DNA of 64,000 nt from an uncultured Marinomonas sp. Its GTDB lineage: Bacteria; Pseudomonadota; Gammaproteobacteria; Pseudomonadales; Marinomonadaceae. Within the stretch, counting starts at the first letter, position 1. Each line of letters begins with the position of its first letter. The notes beneath the pieces are model-generated. The model had not been told where the DNA came from. It saw only the letters and a list, made by a program, of their open reading frames with translations, and ran no database searches. Shown here piece by piece: positions 9,149-16,817 of this stretch. Both the position numbers and the translations under genes were made by a program. The stretch is from positions 62,001 to 126,000 of the forward strand of contig CANLRQ010000006.1 in assembly GCA_947493575.1 (NCBI GenBank), read 5' to 3'.

Positions 9149-11002
9149 TTAGGGCTCTTGCTCTAAACCGTTCTCTTCTTCCGCTAAAAAGCCACCCGTT
9201 TGATGATCCCAAAGCTTCGAATACACTCCACCTAACTGAACTAACTCATCATGAGTCCCCTGCTCTATCATTTTCCCCTGATCCAACACAATCAAACGAT
9301 CCATTGCAGCAATAGTTGATAATCGATGAGCAATTGCAATTACTGTTTTATTTTCCATTAATTGATACAAACTGGCCTGAATAGCCGCTTCCACTTCCGA
9401 ATCAAGTGCAGAGGTTGCCTCATCTAAAACCAAAAGAGGCGCATCTTTTAATAAAACTCGCGCGATTGCAATACGTTGACGCTGACCTCCAGACAGTTTT
9501 ACACCACGCTCTCCAACCATGGCATCATAACCACTATTACCAAACGGATCTGTCAGTTCTAAAATAAACTCATGCGCCTCAGCTCTTTTGGTCGCCTTAA
9601 TCATTTCCTCTTCAGAGGCATCAGGACGACCGTACAAAAGATTTTCTCTAACGGTACGGTGCAACAAAGAAGTGTCTTGAGTTACCATCCCTATTTGAGC
9701 TCTGAGACTATCTTGCTTAATTTCTTTGATATCTTGGCCATCAATCAAAATCTGCCCGGTTTCTACATCATGAAAACGCAACAATAAATTGACAAGCGTT
9801 GACTTCCCTGCCCCTGAGCGACCAACTAAACCTACCTTTTCTCCCGGTTGAATAGTTAAATTAAAATGGTCAATAACACCAGAGCGCTTCCCATAATGAA
9901 AACCAATATCCTGATATTTAACCTCACCTTTATTCACATTCAAATCCTGTGCATTGGCTTGATCTTGAATCGTTAAAGGCTTTGATAACGTTTTCATTCC
10001 GTCTGCAACCATGCCAATATTCTCAAATAATGCACTGATTTCCCACATTATCCATTGAGACATCCCATTGAGCCTTAATGCTAAACTGACAGCAATGGCA
10101 ATTGCTCCAACACTAATAGCACTACCGATCCATAAAGAAATCGCGAGAGAAGCCATCACAAATGCAAGCAGATAATTACATACCTGCACACTGACGTTAA
10201 TTCCTGTCACCAGTCTCATTTGAACATGAACAGTCTGTAGAAAGCTGTTCATACTCTCTTGCGCATAATCCGCTTCACGAGAAGTATGAGAGAAGAGTTT
10301 CACTGTCGATATATTGGTATAACTGTCAACGATTCGACCTGTCATGGTAGAACGGGCATCCGCTTGCTTTGTAGAAACTTGCTTTAATTTAGGCACAAAA
10401 TACATTTGAATTGAGATATAAGTGGCCAACCAAACCAACATAGGCAACATCAAACGATAATCTGCTTGAGCAATTAAAACCAACATTGAAATGAAATAAA
10501 CAAGTATGTAAACCAATACATCTAACAACTTCATAACTGTTTCTCTCACCGCTAGAGAGGTCTGCATTACTTTAGTTGATATTCGTCCCGCAAATTCATC
10601 CTGGAAAAAATTCACACTCTGTTTCAGTAAATAACGATGAGCTAGCCAACGTATCCCCATTGGGTAATTACCCAGTAAGGTTTGATGAACTAAAGCCGAA
10701 TGAAAAAATGTGAGTACGGGCATGGCTACCAGCACCATTGCCCCCATCCAAAACAAACGACTGGACTCTTCCTCTAAAAATGTCTCAGGGTCTTTTGAAA
10801 TAAGCCAATCAACCAACTGTCCCATAAAACTAAATAACGTCACTTCAAGAATCGCTATAAGTGCTGTCAAAATGGACATCAATACTAAAGGCAAACCAAC
10901 ACCTTTGGAAAAGTGCAGACAAAACGCCAACAACCCTGTTGGCGCCGATACTGGATCTTGATCGGGAAATGCCGGGATAAGCCTTTCAAAAAATTTAAGC
11001 AT
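9149..11002 (-). CDS. ABC transporter, fused membrane and ATPase domains
   Basis: A 617-residue half-transporter of the exporter type that would act as a homodimer in the inner membrane. Residues about 35-335 form a six-helix transmembrane domain. The ATPase follows, with Walker A GRSGAGKST (394-402), signature LSGGQ (503-507), Walker B LLVLDE (523-528) and a D-loop SALDSE. The layout resembles MsbA and multidrug or lipid exporters. The substrate is unknown and there is no partner gene. An AAGGTAG ribosome site precedes the ATG. Upstream lies a short MerR remnant; downstream is a convergent terminator. Confidence 0.9.
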   Translation of the reverse strand: MLKFFERLIPAFPDQDPVSAPTGLLAFCLHFSKGVGLPLVLMSILTALIAILEVTLFSFMGQLVDWLISKDPETFLEEESSRLFWMGAMVLVAMPVLTFFHSALVHQTLLGNYPMGIRWLAHRYLLKQSVNFFQDEFAGRISTKVMQTSLAVRETVMKLLDVLVYILVYFISMLVLIAQADYRLMLPMLVWLATYISIQMYFVPKLKQVSTKQADARSTMTGRIVDSYTNISTVKLFSHTSREADYAQESMNSFLQTVHVQMRLVTGINVSVQVCNYLLAFVMASLAISLWIGSAISVGAIAIAVSLALRLNGMSQWIMWEISALFENIGMVADGMKTLSKPLTIQDQANAQDLNVNKGEVKYQDIGFHYGKRSGVIDHFNLTIQPGEKVGLVGRSGAGKSTLVNLLLRFHDVETGQILIDGQDIKEIKQDSLRAQIGMVTQDTSLLHRTVRENLLYGRPDASEEEMIKATKRAEAHEFILELTDPFGNSGYDAMVGERGVKLSGGQRQRIAIARVLLKDAPLLVLDEATSALDSEVEAAIQASLYQLMENKTVIAIAHRLSTIAAMDRLIVLDQGKMIEQGTHDELVQLGGVYSKLWDHQTGGFLAEEENGLEQEP

Positions 11003-11107
11003 GATCTACCTTGTTACAAACAAATTTATGAAAATACATCGAATATAAAGCAGGTTTCTATTCGACTTTTTTAACCAAATAAAATGCCGTGAATTCTAGC
11101 ATGAAAC

Positions 11108-11230
11108 TCATTGCACCCAATGACTAAAATGCCCAACGTTCTCTGGGGTATTTATCAATCCTTTTTCTTTATAAAAACGGATTACTTTTATCGACAGTCC
11201 TGTTTGTTTAGATACTTCTCCAGTGTACAT
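11108..11230 (-). pseudogene. MerR-family regulator remnant (N-terminal HTH only)
   Basis: A 40-codon frame beginning MYTGEVSKQTGLSIKVIRFY and continuing KEKGLINTPENVGHF. This is the start of a MerR-type winged helix-turn-helix: helix-turn-helix, then the RFYKEKGL wing. It stops after 40 residues, where a MerR protein should continue with the second wing motif, dimer helix and effector domain (usually 120 or more residues). No continuation was found in the other frames downstream. A fair ribosome site (AGGTGAG) remains. I read it as a truncated relic; a functional micro-protein is less likely. The rest of the 11003-11357 interval shows nothing else. Confidence 0.6.
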
Positions 11231-11357
11231 AACTCACCTATTTACCTGTTAAATATAAAAACAGTACTGTCCCTTAAACACTTCAATTTCATTACTCTCA
11301 TTTTCGCTTAATAATACAGTATAATTCCCAAACAATTGATTATTTAAGGTTTACTCC

Positions 11358-11708
11358 ATGCATACAACAGACTCTTTAATTAACTTATTAAAAACAGCGC
11401 CGCATCAAGTTGAATTTACTCAAACTATGTCAACAATTGAACAAGAATATACTTTTACTCCAGCTAGGTTTATTAATGGAGCACAGGTTAATGAGGCAGG
11501 AGAAAACAATGGATCGTGTAAAATATTTGCCTTTGCCATGCTGAATGAGTTAACTCAACAGGAAACGCTGTATTTATTTGGTGAGTATTATCGAAAAGAC
11601 GTACTGGAGCACCCTCTAGCTCAAGATCATCAAAACATTCGCCAATTTATTGATTGCGGCTGGGAGTCTGTAAAATTTGAAAGCATTGTCTTAACACCTA
11701 AGTCTTAG
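11358..11708 (+). CDS. HopJ type III effector family protein
   Basis: A 116-residue protein matching the HopJ family. The hallmark is the central stretch VNEAGENNGSCKIFAFAMLN (residues 49-68), followed by LYLFGEYYRKDVL and a C-terminal NIRQFI..GW segment. The family is named after a Pseudomonas syringae effector, but it is widespread in free-living marine bacteria without a type III system. The name should not be read as evidence of virulence. No secretion genes lie nearby. Its 3' end overlaps that of the convergent DUF1289 gene by 11 bp. The cellular role is unknown. Confidence 0.8.
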   Translation: MHTTDSLINLLKTAPHQVEFTQTMSTIEQEYTFTPARFINGAQVNEAGENNGSCKIFAFAMLNELTQQETLYLFGEYYRKDVLEHPLAQDHQNIRQFIDCGWESVKFESIVLTPKS

Positions 11709-11919
11709 TTTTTGTAGAGGTTAATTCCGCATCTGGGAAAAGGCGATAATGCTCTAATCGCCTTTTTTTTGTATGATCTATTGCCTCTTCAATTTCAGAC
11801 GCTGTAAGTTCATGCCAGTGTAAAATTTCTTCTAGCGTACGAAAGCACCCCATACAAACATCATACTGATCCAAACAACAGTTTCTAACACAAGGTGTAG
11901 TTTTAGTATTCAACGACAT
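11698..11919 (-). CDS. DUF1289 family cysteine-rich small protein
   Basis: A 73-residue protein with the DUF1289 signature: CVRNCCLDQYDVCMGCFRTL in residues 10-29, then EEILHWHELTASEIEEAI. Four or five closely spaced cysteines suggest a small metal or iron-sulfur site. The function of the family is not established. The ATG has an upstream GAGGTAAGAG. It is convergent with, and overlaps, the HopJ-family gene. Confidence 0.85.
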   Translation of the reverse strand: MSLNTKTTPCVRNCCLDQYDVCMGCFRTLEEILHWHELTASEIEEAIDHTKKRRLEHYRLFPDAELTSTKTKT

Positions 11920-12127
11920 ACACTCTTACCTCATAAACGCCCAAAATATATTATGTAAGAGTAATTCAACCTTACCGCTATACTCAAACCGCTCACGAGA
12001 AAAAACACAAATAGAAACAAATCGATACAAGTTTTTATCTTAAAGCAAGAGCATGTTAAATACTTTTTAATTCTTGTAGACTAGGGAAGGTGTGACAGAG
12101 TTGTCAAAACACATAATTGGGGATTTT

Positions 12128-12949
12128 ATGGAATTAGTTGTATTTGATTTGGATGGTACCTTACTTACTCGAGAACAATCACTATCTCCTTTTACTTGTG
12201 AGACACTCTCTAAGTTAGAAGCCGCAGGTATCGCTTATACTATTGCAACAGGTAGAACTCGGCTTGCGGCAGAACCTTGCATTCAAAACCATCGATTTCC
12301 ACATGTTCAAATTTTTAAAAATGGTATAGAAGAGTGGAATCCACATACTCAGTCTTATCGTCATAGATGCTTGCTTTCACGACTAGAAATAGAAGAAACG
12401 CTTGCCTTGTTTGAAAACGAAGACGTTACGCCATTTATTTTTTGCCTAGAAAAAGACGGATCCCAGTCTGTCTATCACCCTCCTCTCAAAAATCATCTTT
12501 GTAACACCATTTTTGGTGAATTAGGTCGTTATGAAGACCTCTCATTAAACCCTTTATACAAGCTGCACAAAGACACATTGATTACAAATATTAGCGCTAT
12601 GGGTTCCCCTGATGCAGCATCTAGAATTGTTACATCAACACATTCATCACCTCATTTAATCGCTTATTCTGGCGGAGGGATTTATCAAAAAGATGCCTAT
12701 TGGATTGATATTCACCATAGGAAAGCATGTAAAGGCACCGCGATTGAAGCACTAAAAAAAGAGTTGGGGCTATCTAAAATAATTTGTTTTGGTGATGGTG
12801 ATAATGATCTCAGCATGTTTGAAGCGGCAGATGAGTCTTACGCAATGGATAACGCTAGTAAAAACGTAAAGGAAGCCGCGACAAAAGTGATAGGACACCA
12901 TAATGATGATGGAGTCGCTCATTTTTTAATTGAACGCTTTAAGCTCTAA
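12128..12949 (+). CDS. HAD-superfamily sugar phosphatase (Cof type)
   Basis: A 273-residue cytoplasmic hydrolase of the Cof/IIB HAD subfamily. Motif I is VFDLDGTLL at residues 5-13, with the nucleophilic and acid/base aspartates. Motif II is TIATGRTRLAA; the C2 cap follows; motif IV is CFGDGDNDLSMFEAAD near the C-terminus, followed by the typical SYAMDNASKNVKEAA. Members dephosphorylate sugar phosphates, flavin or pyridoxal phosphate; the substrate here is unknown. The ATG at 12128 was chosen because HAD motif I normally begins within ten residues of the start and GGGGA lies four bases upstream. An in-frame GTG at 12092 is possible. Confidence 0.88.
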   Translation: MELVVFDLDGTLLTREQSLSPFTCETLSKLEAAGIAYTIATGRTRLAAEPCIQNHRFPHVQIFKNGIEEWNPHTQSYRHRCLLSRLEIEETLALFENEDVTPFIFCLEKDGSQSVYHPPLKNHLCNTIFGELGRYEDLSLNPLYKLHKDTLITNISAMGSPDAASRIVTSTHSSPHLIAYSGGGIYQKDAYWIDIHHRKACKGTAIEALKKELGLSKIICFGDGDNDLSMFEAADESYAMDNASKNVKEAATKVIGHHNDDGVAHFLIERFKL

Positions 12950-13033
12950 TAAAAGGTAAAAATTAAGGATAGTTTGTAAGAATTGTTGTTTTCTATTGAA
13001 ATTATCAAAACCTACCTTATATTTACACTATAA

Positions 13034-13069
13034 GAGACCTTTGCACGAAGTCATTTGTGATGATAAAAC
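13034..13069 (+). repeat. Family A element, copy A4 (left-end fragment)
   Basis: 36 bp matching the left end of family A (GAGACCTTTGCACGAAGTCA, then a degenerate GATGATAA). The rest of the element is missing. It lies between the HAD phosphatase gene and the 54-residue membrane peptide gene. Confidence 0.6.
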
Positions 13070-13105
13070 CACATTTACTATAAAAACAAAATTCTGGAGT
13101 AGACC

Positions 13106-13270
13106 ATGATTGAGTTCATTTTTTTCACACTAGTTTGCATAGCGATAGGAATCATTGTTAAGCAGTTAACCGTAGATTTAGCTCAAGAAAAAACGCAACT
13201 TAAGCCAATTAAAATAAAAGAAGAAGAAAAAACTAAAAGCTTAAAAAAGAAAAATACAAACAAGTTTTGA
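13106..13270 (+). CDS. Small membrane protein, 54 residues, unknown
   Basis: A short gene with an ATG at 13106, a CTGGAG ribosome site seven bases upstream, and its own terminator overlapping the stop codon. The product has one hydrophobic segment at residues 3-18 (EFIFFTLVCIAIGIIV), then a short linker and a strongly basic tail rich in lysine and glutamate (KIKEEEKTKSLKKKN). This suggests a single-pass inner membrane peptide with a cytoplasmic charged tail. I do not recognise the family. The ribosome site and dedicated terminator are the main reasons to believe it is real. Confidence 0.5.
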   Translation: MIEFIFFTLVCIAIGIIVKQLTVDLAQEKTQLKPIKIKEEEKTKSLKKKNTNKF

Positions 13271-13282
13271 TTTGTATTTTTC
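13249..13282. terminator. Terminator after the 54-residue peptide gene
   Basis: A perfect 12-bp stem, GAAAAATACAAA and TTTGTATTTTTC, with a 10-base loop that contains the stop codon of the small gene. A T-rich tail follows. It probably also serves the convergent tyrR-like gene. Confidence 0.65.
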
Positions 13283-13307
13283 TTTTTCAGGACAAGACTG
13301 TCGAAAT

Positions 13308-14828
13308 TTAAGTATTTTTTAATTTCTTGCGGCTCATACTAGTGTGGCCAATACCGTATTCTCGTAACTTATTTGCAACGGCACTGTGGCTTAACCCAAC
13401 CTTCTTAGCTAATAAGCGACTACTTGGAAAACTTGGATATAAGTTTTTTAGCAGTTTAGCTTCCCAATGCTTCATTGTTTTATCCAATGAGTCATCCATT
13501 AACTCTATTGCATCAGAGTGTAGCTCCTCATTATCGTACTTTAGGTCGCTCACACTAATAACCTTTGTTTGATTTAATGCTACTGCTTGTAAGCACACAT
13601 TTCTAAATTCATTCAAGTTACCAGGCCAAGAATAAAGTTGCATTTTTATGCAGGCTCCTTTACTAAGCTTAGGTTTAGTTATTTTTAATCTTTCAGCAAC
13701 ATCTTGTATGTAAAGCTCAGCCAACCCAGAAATATCCTCTTTCCTCTCTGCTAACGCAGGCACCCTTAGAGTAAGAGCACTAATCAAATAAAACAATTCT
13801 TCCTGCAAGTGCCCTAATTGAAGCAATTCGTTTAAGGATAAAGCAGATACCGTTACTAAACGCATACCAAAATTAGTATGGGATTGTGTTTTCAAGTATC
13901 GAGTCAATGCTTTCTGAGTCGATTCAGGTAATGATTCAGGCGACTGAATAACAAACCATCCTGAGCTTGAATTCATGACATCTAAATCCTGTTCAGTTAG
14001 ATTTTCTCCAGATGACCATATTATTTTATGATCTAAATCACCGACTTTCATTCGCCATTTTTGATACATGGCATTCACTAAACCTTCTTTGCCCACACCA
14101 GCAGCACCGAATACAAACATTGGCATATCGAGCGCTAATATAACATCGGCTTGCTTTAGACAGTGTTCCATAGAATCACTTACAGCAATATTTTTGGTTA
14201 AGTAGTCCGCTAATGGCAGTTCAGAATTAGGTGCTTGACGTAAACTGGCCGTTTGCTGGTCCAGCCTAGCTTCAGATTTTAAATTAATAACAAAGCCTGC
14301 TGGAATGGATTTCCCATCTTCATCGGGAACAAAAATGGGTAGCATTTCTAAAAGCATATTCTGACCATTGACACGAATACGCTTACTTTGGATTTGTGTC
14401 GAGTTTTTATCAGCAAAATGATAAAAACGTACGCCTTTAATAAACTTGCTCAAAGGCTGGTGAAGAATGTCATCTTGATCTATACCAAGATCTTGCAATG
14501 CAACTTCTGTAGCCATAGTCACATTACCCTGAAGATCAACAGAAATAACGCCATCGGGCAATGCTGTTAATAAGGTAGATAAGGCATTTTTTTCACGCTC
14601 AGATGGCGTAAACATAACGGTTTTAACATCTTCTACCCCATCAATACGACGAATTGCCGCCAATAAGGTTTGCAGTTGATCAAAAGCGATATCAGGAAAA
14701 GCGATATACATTTGTCGCTGTTCAGTATCTACCTCAATCATTCGAATATCGATTTCATAGGGAATGAATAAGTCCAAAACTTCTCGGGCTATCCCAATCC
14801 GATTTTTACATTGTATTTCTAAACGCAT
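13308..14828 (-). CDS. tyrR: TyrR-family transcriptional regulator with degenerate AAA+ site
   Basis: A 506-residue protein with the TyrR domain order: N-terminal ACT domain (1-75), PAS domain (about 83-190), AAA+ sigma54-type domain (about 205-430) and a C-terminal helix-turn-helix (470-492, LLAKKVGLSHSAVANKLREY). TyrR controls aromatic amino acid uptake and synthesis with Tyr, Phe or Trp as ligands. The ATPase looks altered: Walker A is GAAGVGKEGL (241-250), and the Walker B position reads GWFVIQSPESLP without the usual aspartate-glutamate pair. The GAFTGA loop is absent, as in TyrR generally. It may therefore not hydrolyse ATP, and might act purely as a DNA-binding sensor. A full family A repeat lies 28 bp upstream. 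Confidence 0.85.
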   Translation of the reverse strand: MRLEIQCKNRIGIAREVLDLFIPYEIDIRMIEVDTEQRQMYIAFPDIAFDQLQTLLAAIRRIDGVEDVKTVMFTPSEREKNALSTLLTALPDGVISVDLQGNVTMATEVALQDLGIDQDDILHQPLSKFIKGVRFYHFADKNSTQIQSKRIRVNGQNMLLEMLPIFVPDEDGKSIPAGFVINLKSEARLDQQTASLRQAPNSELPLADYLTKNIAVSDSMEHCLKQADVILALDMPMFVFGAAGVGKEGLVNAMYQKWRMKVGDLDHKIIWSSGENLTEQDLDVMNSSSGWFVIQSPESLPESTQKALTRYLKTQSHTNFGMRLVTVSALSLNELLQLGHLQEELFYLISALTLRVPALAERKEDISGLAELYIQDVAERLKITKPKLSKGACIKMQLYSWPGNLNEFRNVCLQAVALNQTKVISVSDLKYDNEELHSDAIELMDDSLDKTMKHWEAKLLKNLYPSFPSSRLLAKKVGLSHSAVANKLREYGIGHTSMSRKKLKNT

Positions 14829-14856
14829 GACACCGCTCTTTTTTTATTATTAATGT

Positions 14857-14995
14857 GGGACCTTTGTACGAAGTCATGAGCGATGATAAGACGAGGCAAA
14901 ACAGACGCAAAAGCGGCGTTTATCAATTATAAATGCACATTTTGAGTCTGTTTTTAACAAAGCATTAGCAAGCGTAGTTGTCGCGCAAAGGTCTC
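14857..14995 (+). mobile_element. Family A MITE-like element, copy A5 (full length)
   Basis: A 139-bp copy with ends GGGACCTTTGTACGA and TCGCGCAAAGGTCTC. It is flanked by an exact 5-bp direct repeat, AATGT, at 14852-14856 and 14996-15000. It sits in the 5' region of the tyrR-like gene. The rest of the 14829-15431 gap holds AT-rich DNA, a 30-bp palindrome and a family B fragment. Confidence 0.85.
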
Positions 14996-15287
14996 AATGT
15001 ATAAACAAAGGTGTTTAGTTCAGTTATATAGTAATTCCCATTAGGTAATAAAGGCAAAGATTATGAATGTATTTTTTAATAAAAATGCTATATTGTCTGA
15101 CAATTTACAGAAAGCACCCAACAAAAAAAAGAAGTCGAATAAATAGAACACTTATAAGTGTTACCATAAATGATGGACAATAAAGACTAAACTTGAACTT
15201 TTCCCAGAAAAAGCGCCAAATTAACAGCATATAGTGCTATCAATCAAACTTCTGTAAAAAGAAGATTTCTCATTAGCACTAATGATC

Positions 15288-15317
15288 AGGTTCATTATTG
15301 TTAACAATAATGAACCT
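15288..15317. repeat. Perfect 30-bp palindrome
   Basis: Arms AGGTTCATTATTGTT and AACAATAATGAACCT meet at GTTAAC with no spacer. It could be the binding site of a dimeric regulator or, as RNA, a hairpin downstream of the ROK gene on the minus strand, though no U-run follows in that direction. It abuts a family B fragment. Confidence 0.6.
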
Positions 15318-15326
15318 ATAGACTTA

Positions 15327-15398
15327 TTCGATACTCGCCTCGAATAGCAGACTTTTATCCACATACTGAGGCAGAGGACTTATTCGCACCTTCTCTAG
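15327..15398 (+). repeat. Family B repeat, copy B1 (right-end part)
   Basis: Matches the right half of family B: ATTCGATACTCGCCTCGAAT, then an exact DnaA-box 9-mer TTATCCACA (15355-15363), then the end GACTTATTCGCACCTTCTCT. The left end is missing. Confidence 0.7.
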
Positions 15399-15431
15399 AA
15401 TCACCATTCAACAAAGAAGCATATGAAGACC

Positions 15432-16673
15432 TTATTTTTCATCACGAATCAGCAACAAAGACCTATAGGGAGCGAAAGTATCATATAAAGGTAAAATAGC
15501 TGCACCCAACATACCCGAAGTTTCACTCGTTTCAGCTATCACTAAAGGTGGTACTGTCATGCCCAAAGGACAAGCCACATTCAACTTTTCAGCCAAAACA
15601 GCCAACATCTTACTCTGTAATTGACTAGGTAAACGCCCACCAAACACAACGCTCTGAGGGTCTAGCAAAGCAATAATGGACACCATCCCAGGTATAATTT
15701 CAGAACTCACAAGATCAATCCATTCATCCACTAAAAAATGAATACCAACATCATTCCAATCATCATCTTTTGTTGGATAGTTTTTTCCCTTTGCATTAAG
15801 AAAGTGTATTAATGAAGAAAGAGACAACACTTCTAATATTTGTTTTCCCAGCACACCGGTAGCAGTTGGAATCAATCCAAAACTACCAGACTTGCCATGA
15901 GCGCCAAAATAACACTCATCATTTACTACGGCACCACCTCCGCAAGCAGCACCAATAAAAATATAAAAGAAATCTCCTCCTTTGGTTTTTTTCGATAATA
16001 AAAGTTCATTAAGAGCTGCCGCGTTTGCATCATTTTCCACGACACAAGATAAGCTTGTTTGCTCTTCTAACCAGATTGAAAATTCATCTGTTTCCCAATA
16101 ATGAAGAGATTGTTCTAAATACGTCAAGCAATTACGTTGATCCTCATCTGATACTAGCGAGTTTAACCATAAGGGCATAAAATCAGGTTTAGCTAACCCA
16201 ATACCCTGCACACGGTTCCAATTTTCCCCCAAGATTTCTTTAACTTCAGCAATCAGACTTAATGCAATACTTTTGGCCTCTTCCTCTGTAGGAAACTGCA
16301 CCGAATGCTCTTTCAATAAAATACAACGTCCACTAAAGTCTAATAAAGCAGCGCTAATATGATCACGATCAACATTAATACCTAGACCATAAGCCCCTTC
16401 CGGACAAATCGTTAACATAATTGAAGGCTGGCCTCGACTCCCCTTCACTTTCCCTGTTACAACCAACATTCTCTTTGCAAGCAACGAAGAAGTAATAACT
16501 GAAATGGTTTGAGCACTTAAGCCTGTTTTTGACGCTATTTGAATACGAGAGATATCAGGGTTCTTCCTGACAATATTAAGAATGACTCTTTCATTGTATA
16601 AACGGCCTTGCTCAGATGTGCTGCCTAAATTTACTTCCTGCCTAAACATGGGCACACTACCTAATTTCGCCAT
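15432..16673 (-). CDS. ROK-family transcriptional regulator
   Basis: A 413-residue NagC/Mlc-like regulator. An N-terminal winged helix-turn-helix (NPDISRIQIASKTGLSAQTI) is followed by the sugar-kinase-like ROK fold with GIGLAKPD and the ENDANAAAL segment. The usual ROK zinc motif, built on a CxCGxxGC pattern, is replaced by a stretch without cysteines around SGSFGLIPTATGVLGKQILE. The metal site therefore appears lost, and sugar binding may differ. It is divergent from an AGE-family isomerase gene, with a palindrome between them, so it most likely represses that gene and itself in response to a sugar. ATG 16673 has GAGGGTG nine bases upstream; ATG 16691 and GTG 16694 are alternatives. Confidence 0.87.
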   Translation of the reverse strand: MAKLGSVPMFRQEVNLGSTSEQGRLYNERVILNIVRKNPDISRIQIASKTGLSAQTISVITSSLLAKRMLVVTGKVKGSRGQPSIMLTICPEGAYGLGINVDRDHISAALLDFSGRCILLKEHSVQFPTEEEAKSIALSLIAEVKEILGENWNRVQGIGLAKPDFMPLWLNSLVSDEDQRNCLTYLEQSLHYWETDEFSIWLEEQTSLSCVVENDANAAALNELLLSKKTKGGDFFYIFIGAACGGGAVVNDECYFGAHGKSGSFGLIPTATGVLGKQILEVLSLSSLIHFLNAKGKNYPTKDDDWNDVGIHFLVDEWIDLVSSEIIPGMVSIIALLDPQSVVFGGRLPSQLQSKMLAVLAEKLNVACPLGMTVPPLVIAETSETSGMLGAAILPLYDTFAPYRSLLLIRDEK

Positions 16674-16738
16674 CTTCTTTTTCACCCTCATCACACAACG
16701 TTCAAAACATAAGAAAACGATACGCTACCTGCTCATAC

Positions 16739-16763
16739 TTATTAAATCTAATTGATTTAATAA
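16739..16763. promoter_or_regulatory. Palindromic operator candidate, ROK/AGE intergenic
   Basis: A perfect inverted repeat, TTATTAAATC and GATTTAATAA, around a TAATT spacer. It is centred in the 144-bp divergent region, 54 bp before the isomerase ATG. The TTATT-n-AATAA form resembles NagC/Mlc operators. It is the likely site for the neighbouring ROK regulator (inference). Confidence 0.6.
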
Positions 16764-16817
16764 TGCGAACTTCCTATCATCATCAAAGTTTTATTAAAAA
16801 CATCTTGGAGCCATAAT

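Noticed and set aside
11358..11708. Reading the HopJ-family gene as evidence for a type III secretion effector.
   Set aside because: The family occurs widely in free-living bacteria, and no secretion apparatus or chaperone gene is nearby.
15063..15146. A 27-residue frame (MNVFFNKNAILSDN...) in the tyrR-ROK gap.
   Set aside because: Too short, AT-driven, and no ribosome site or terminator.
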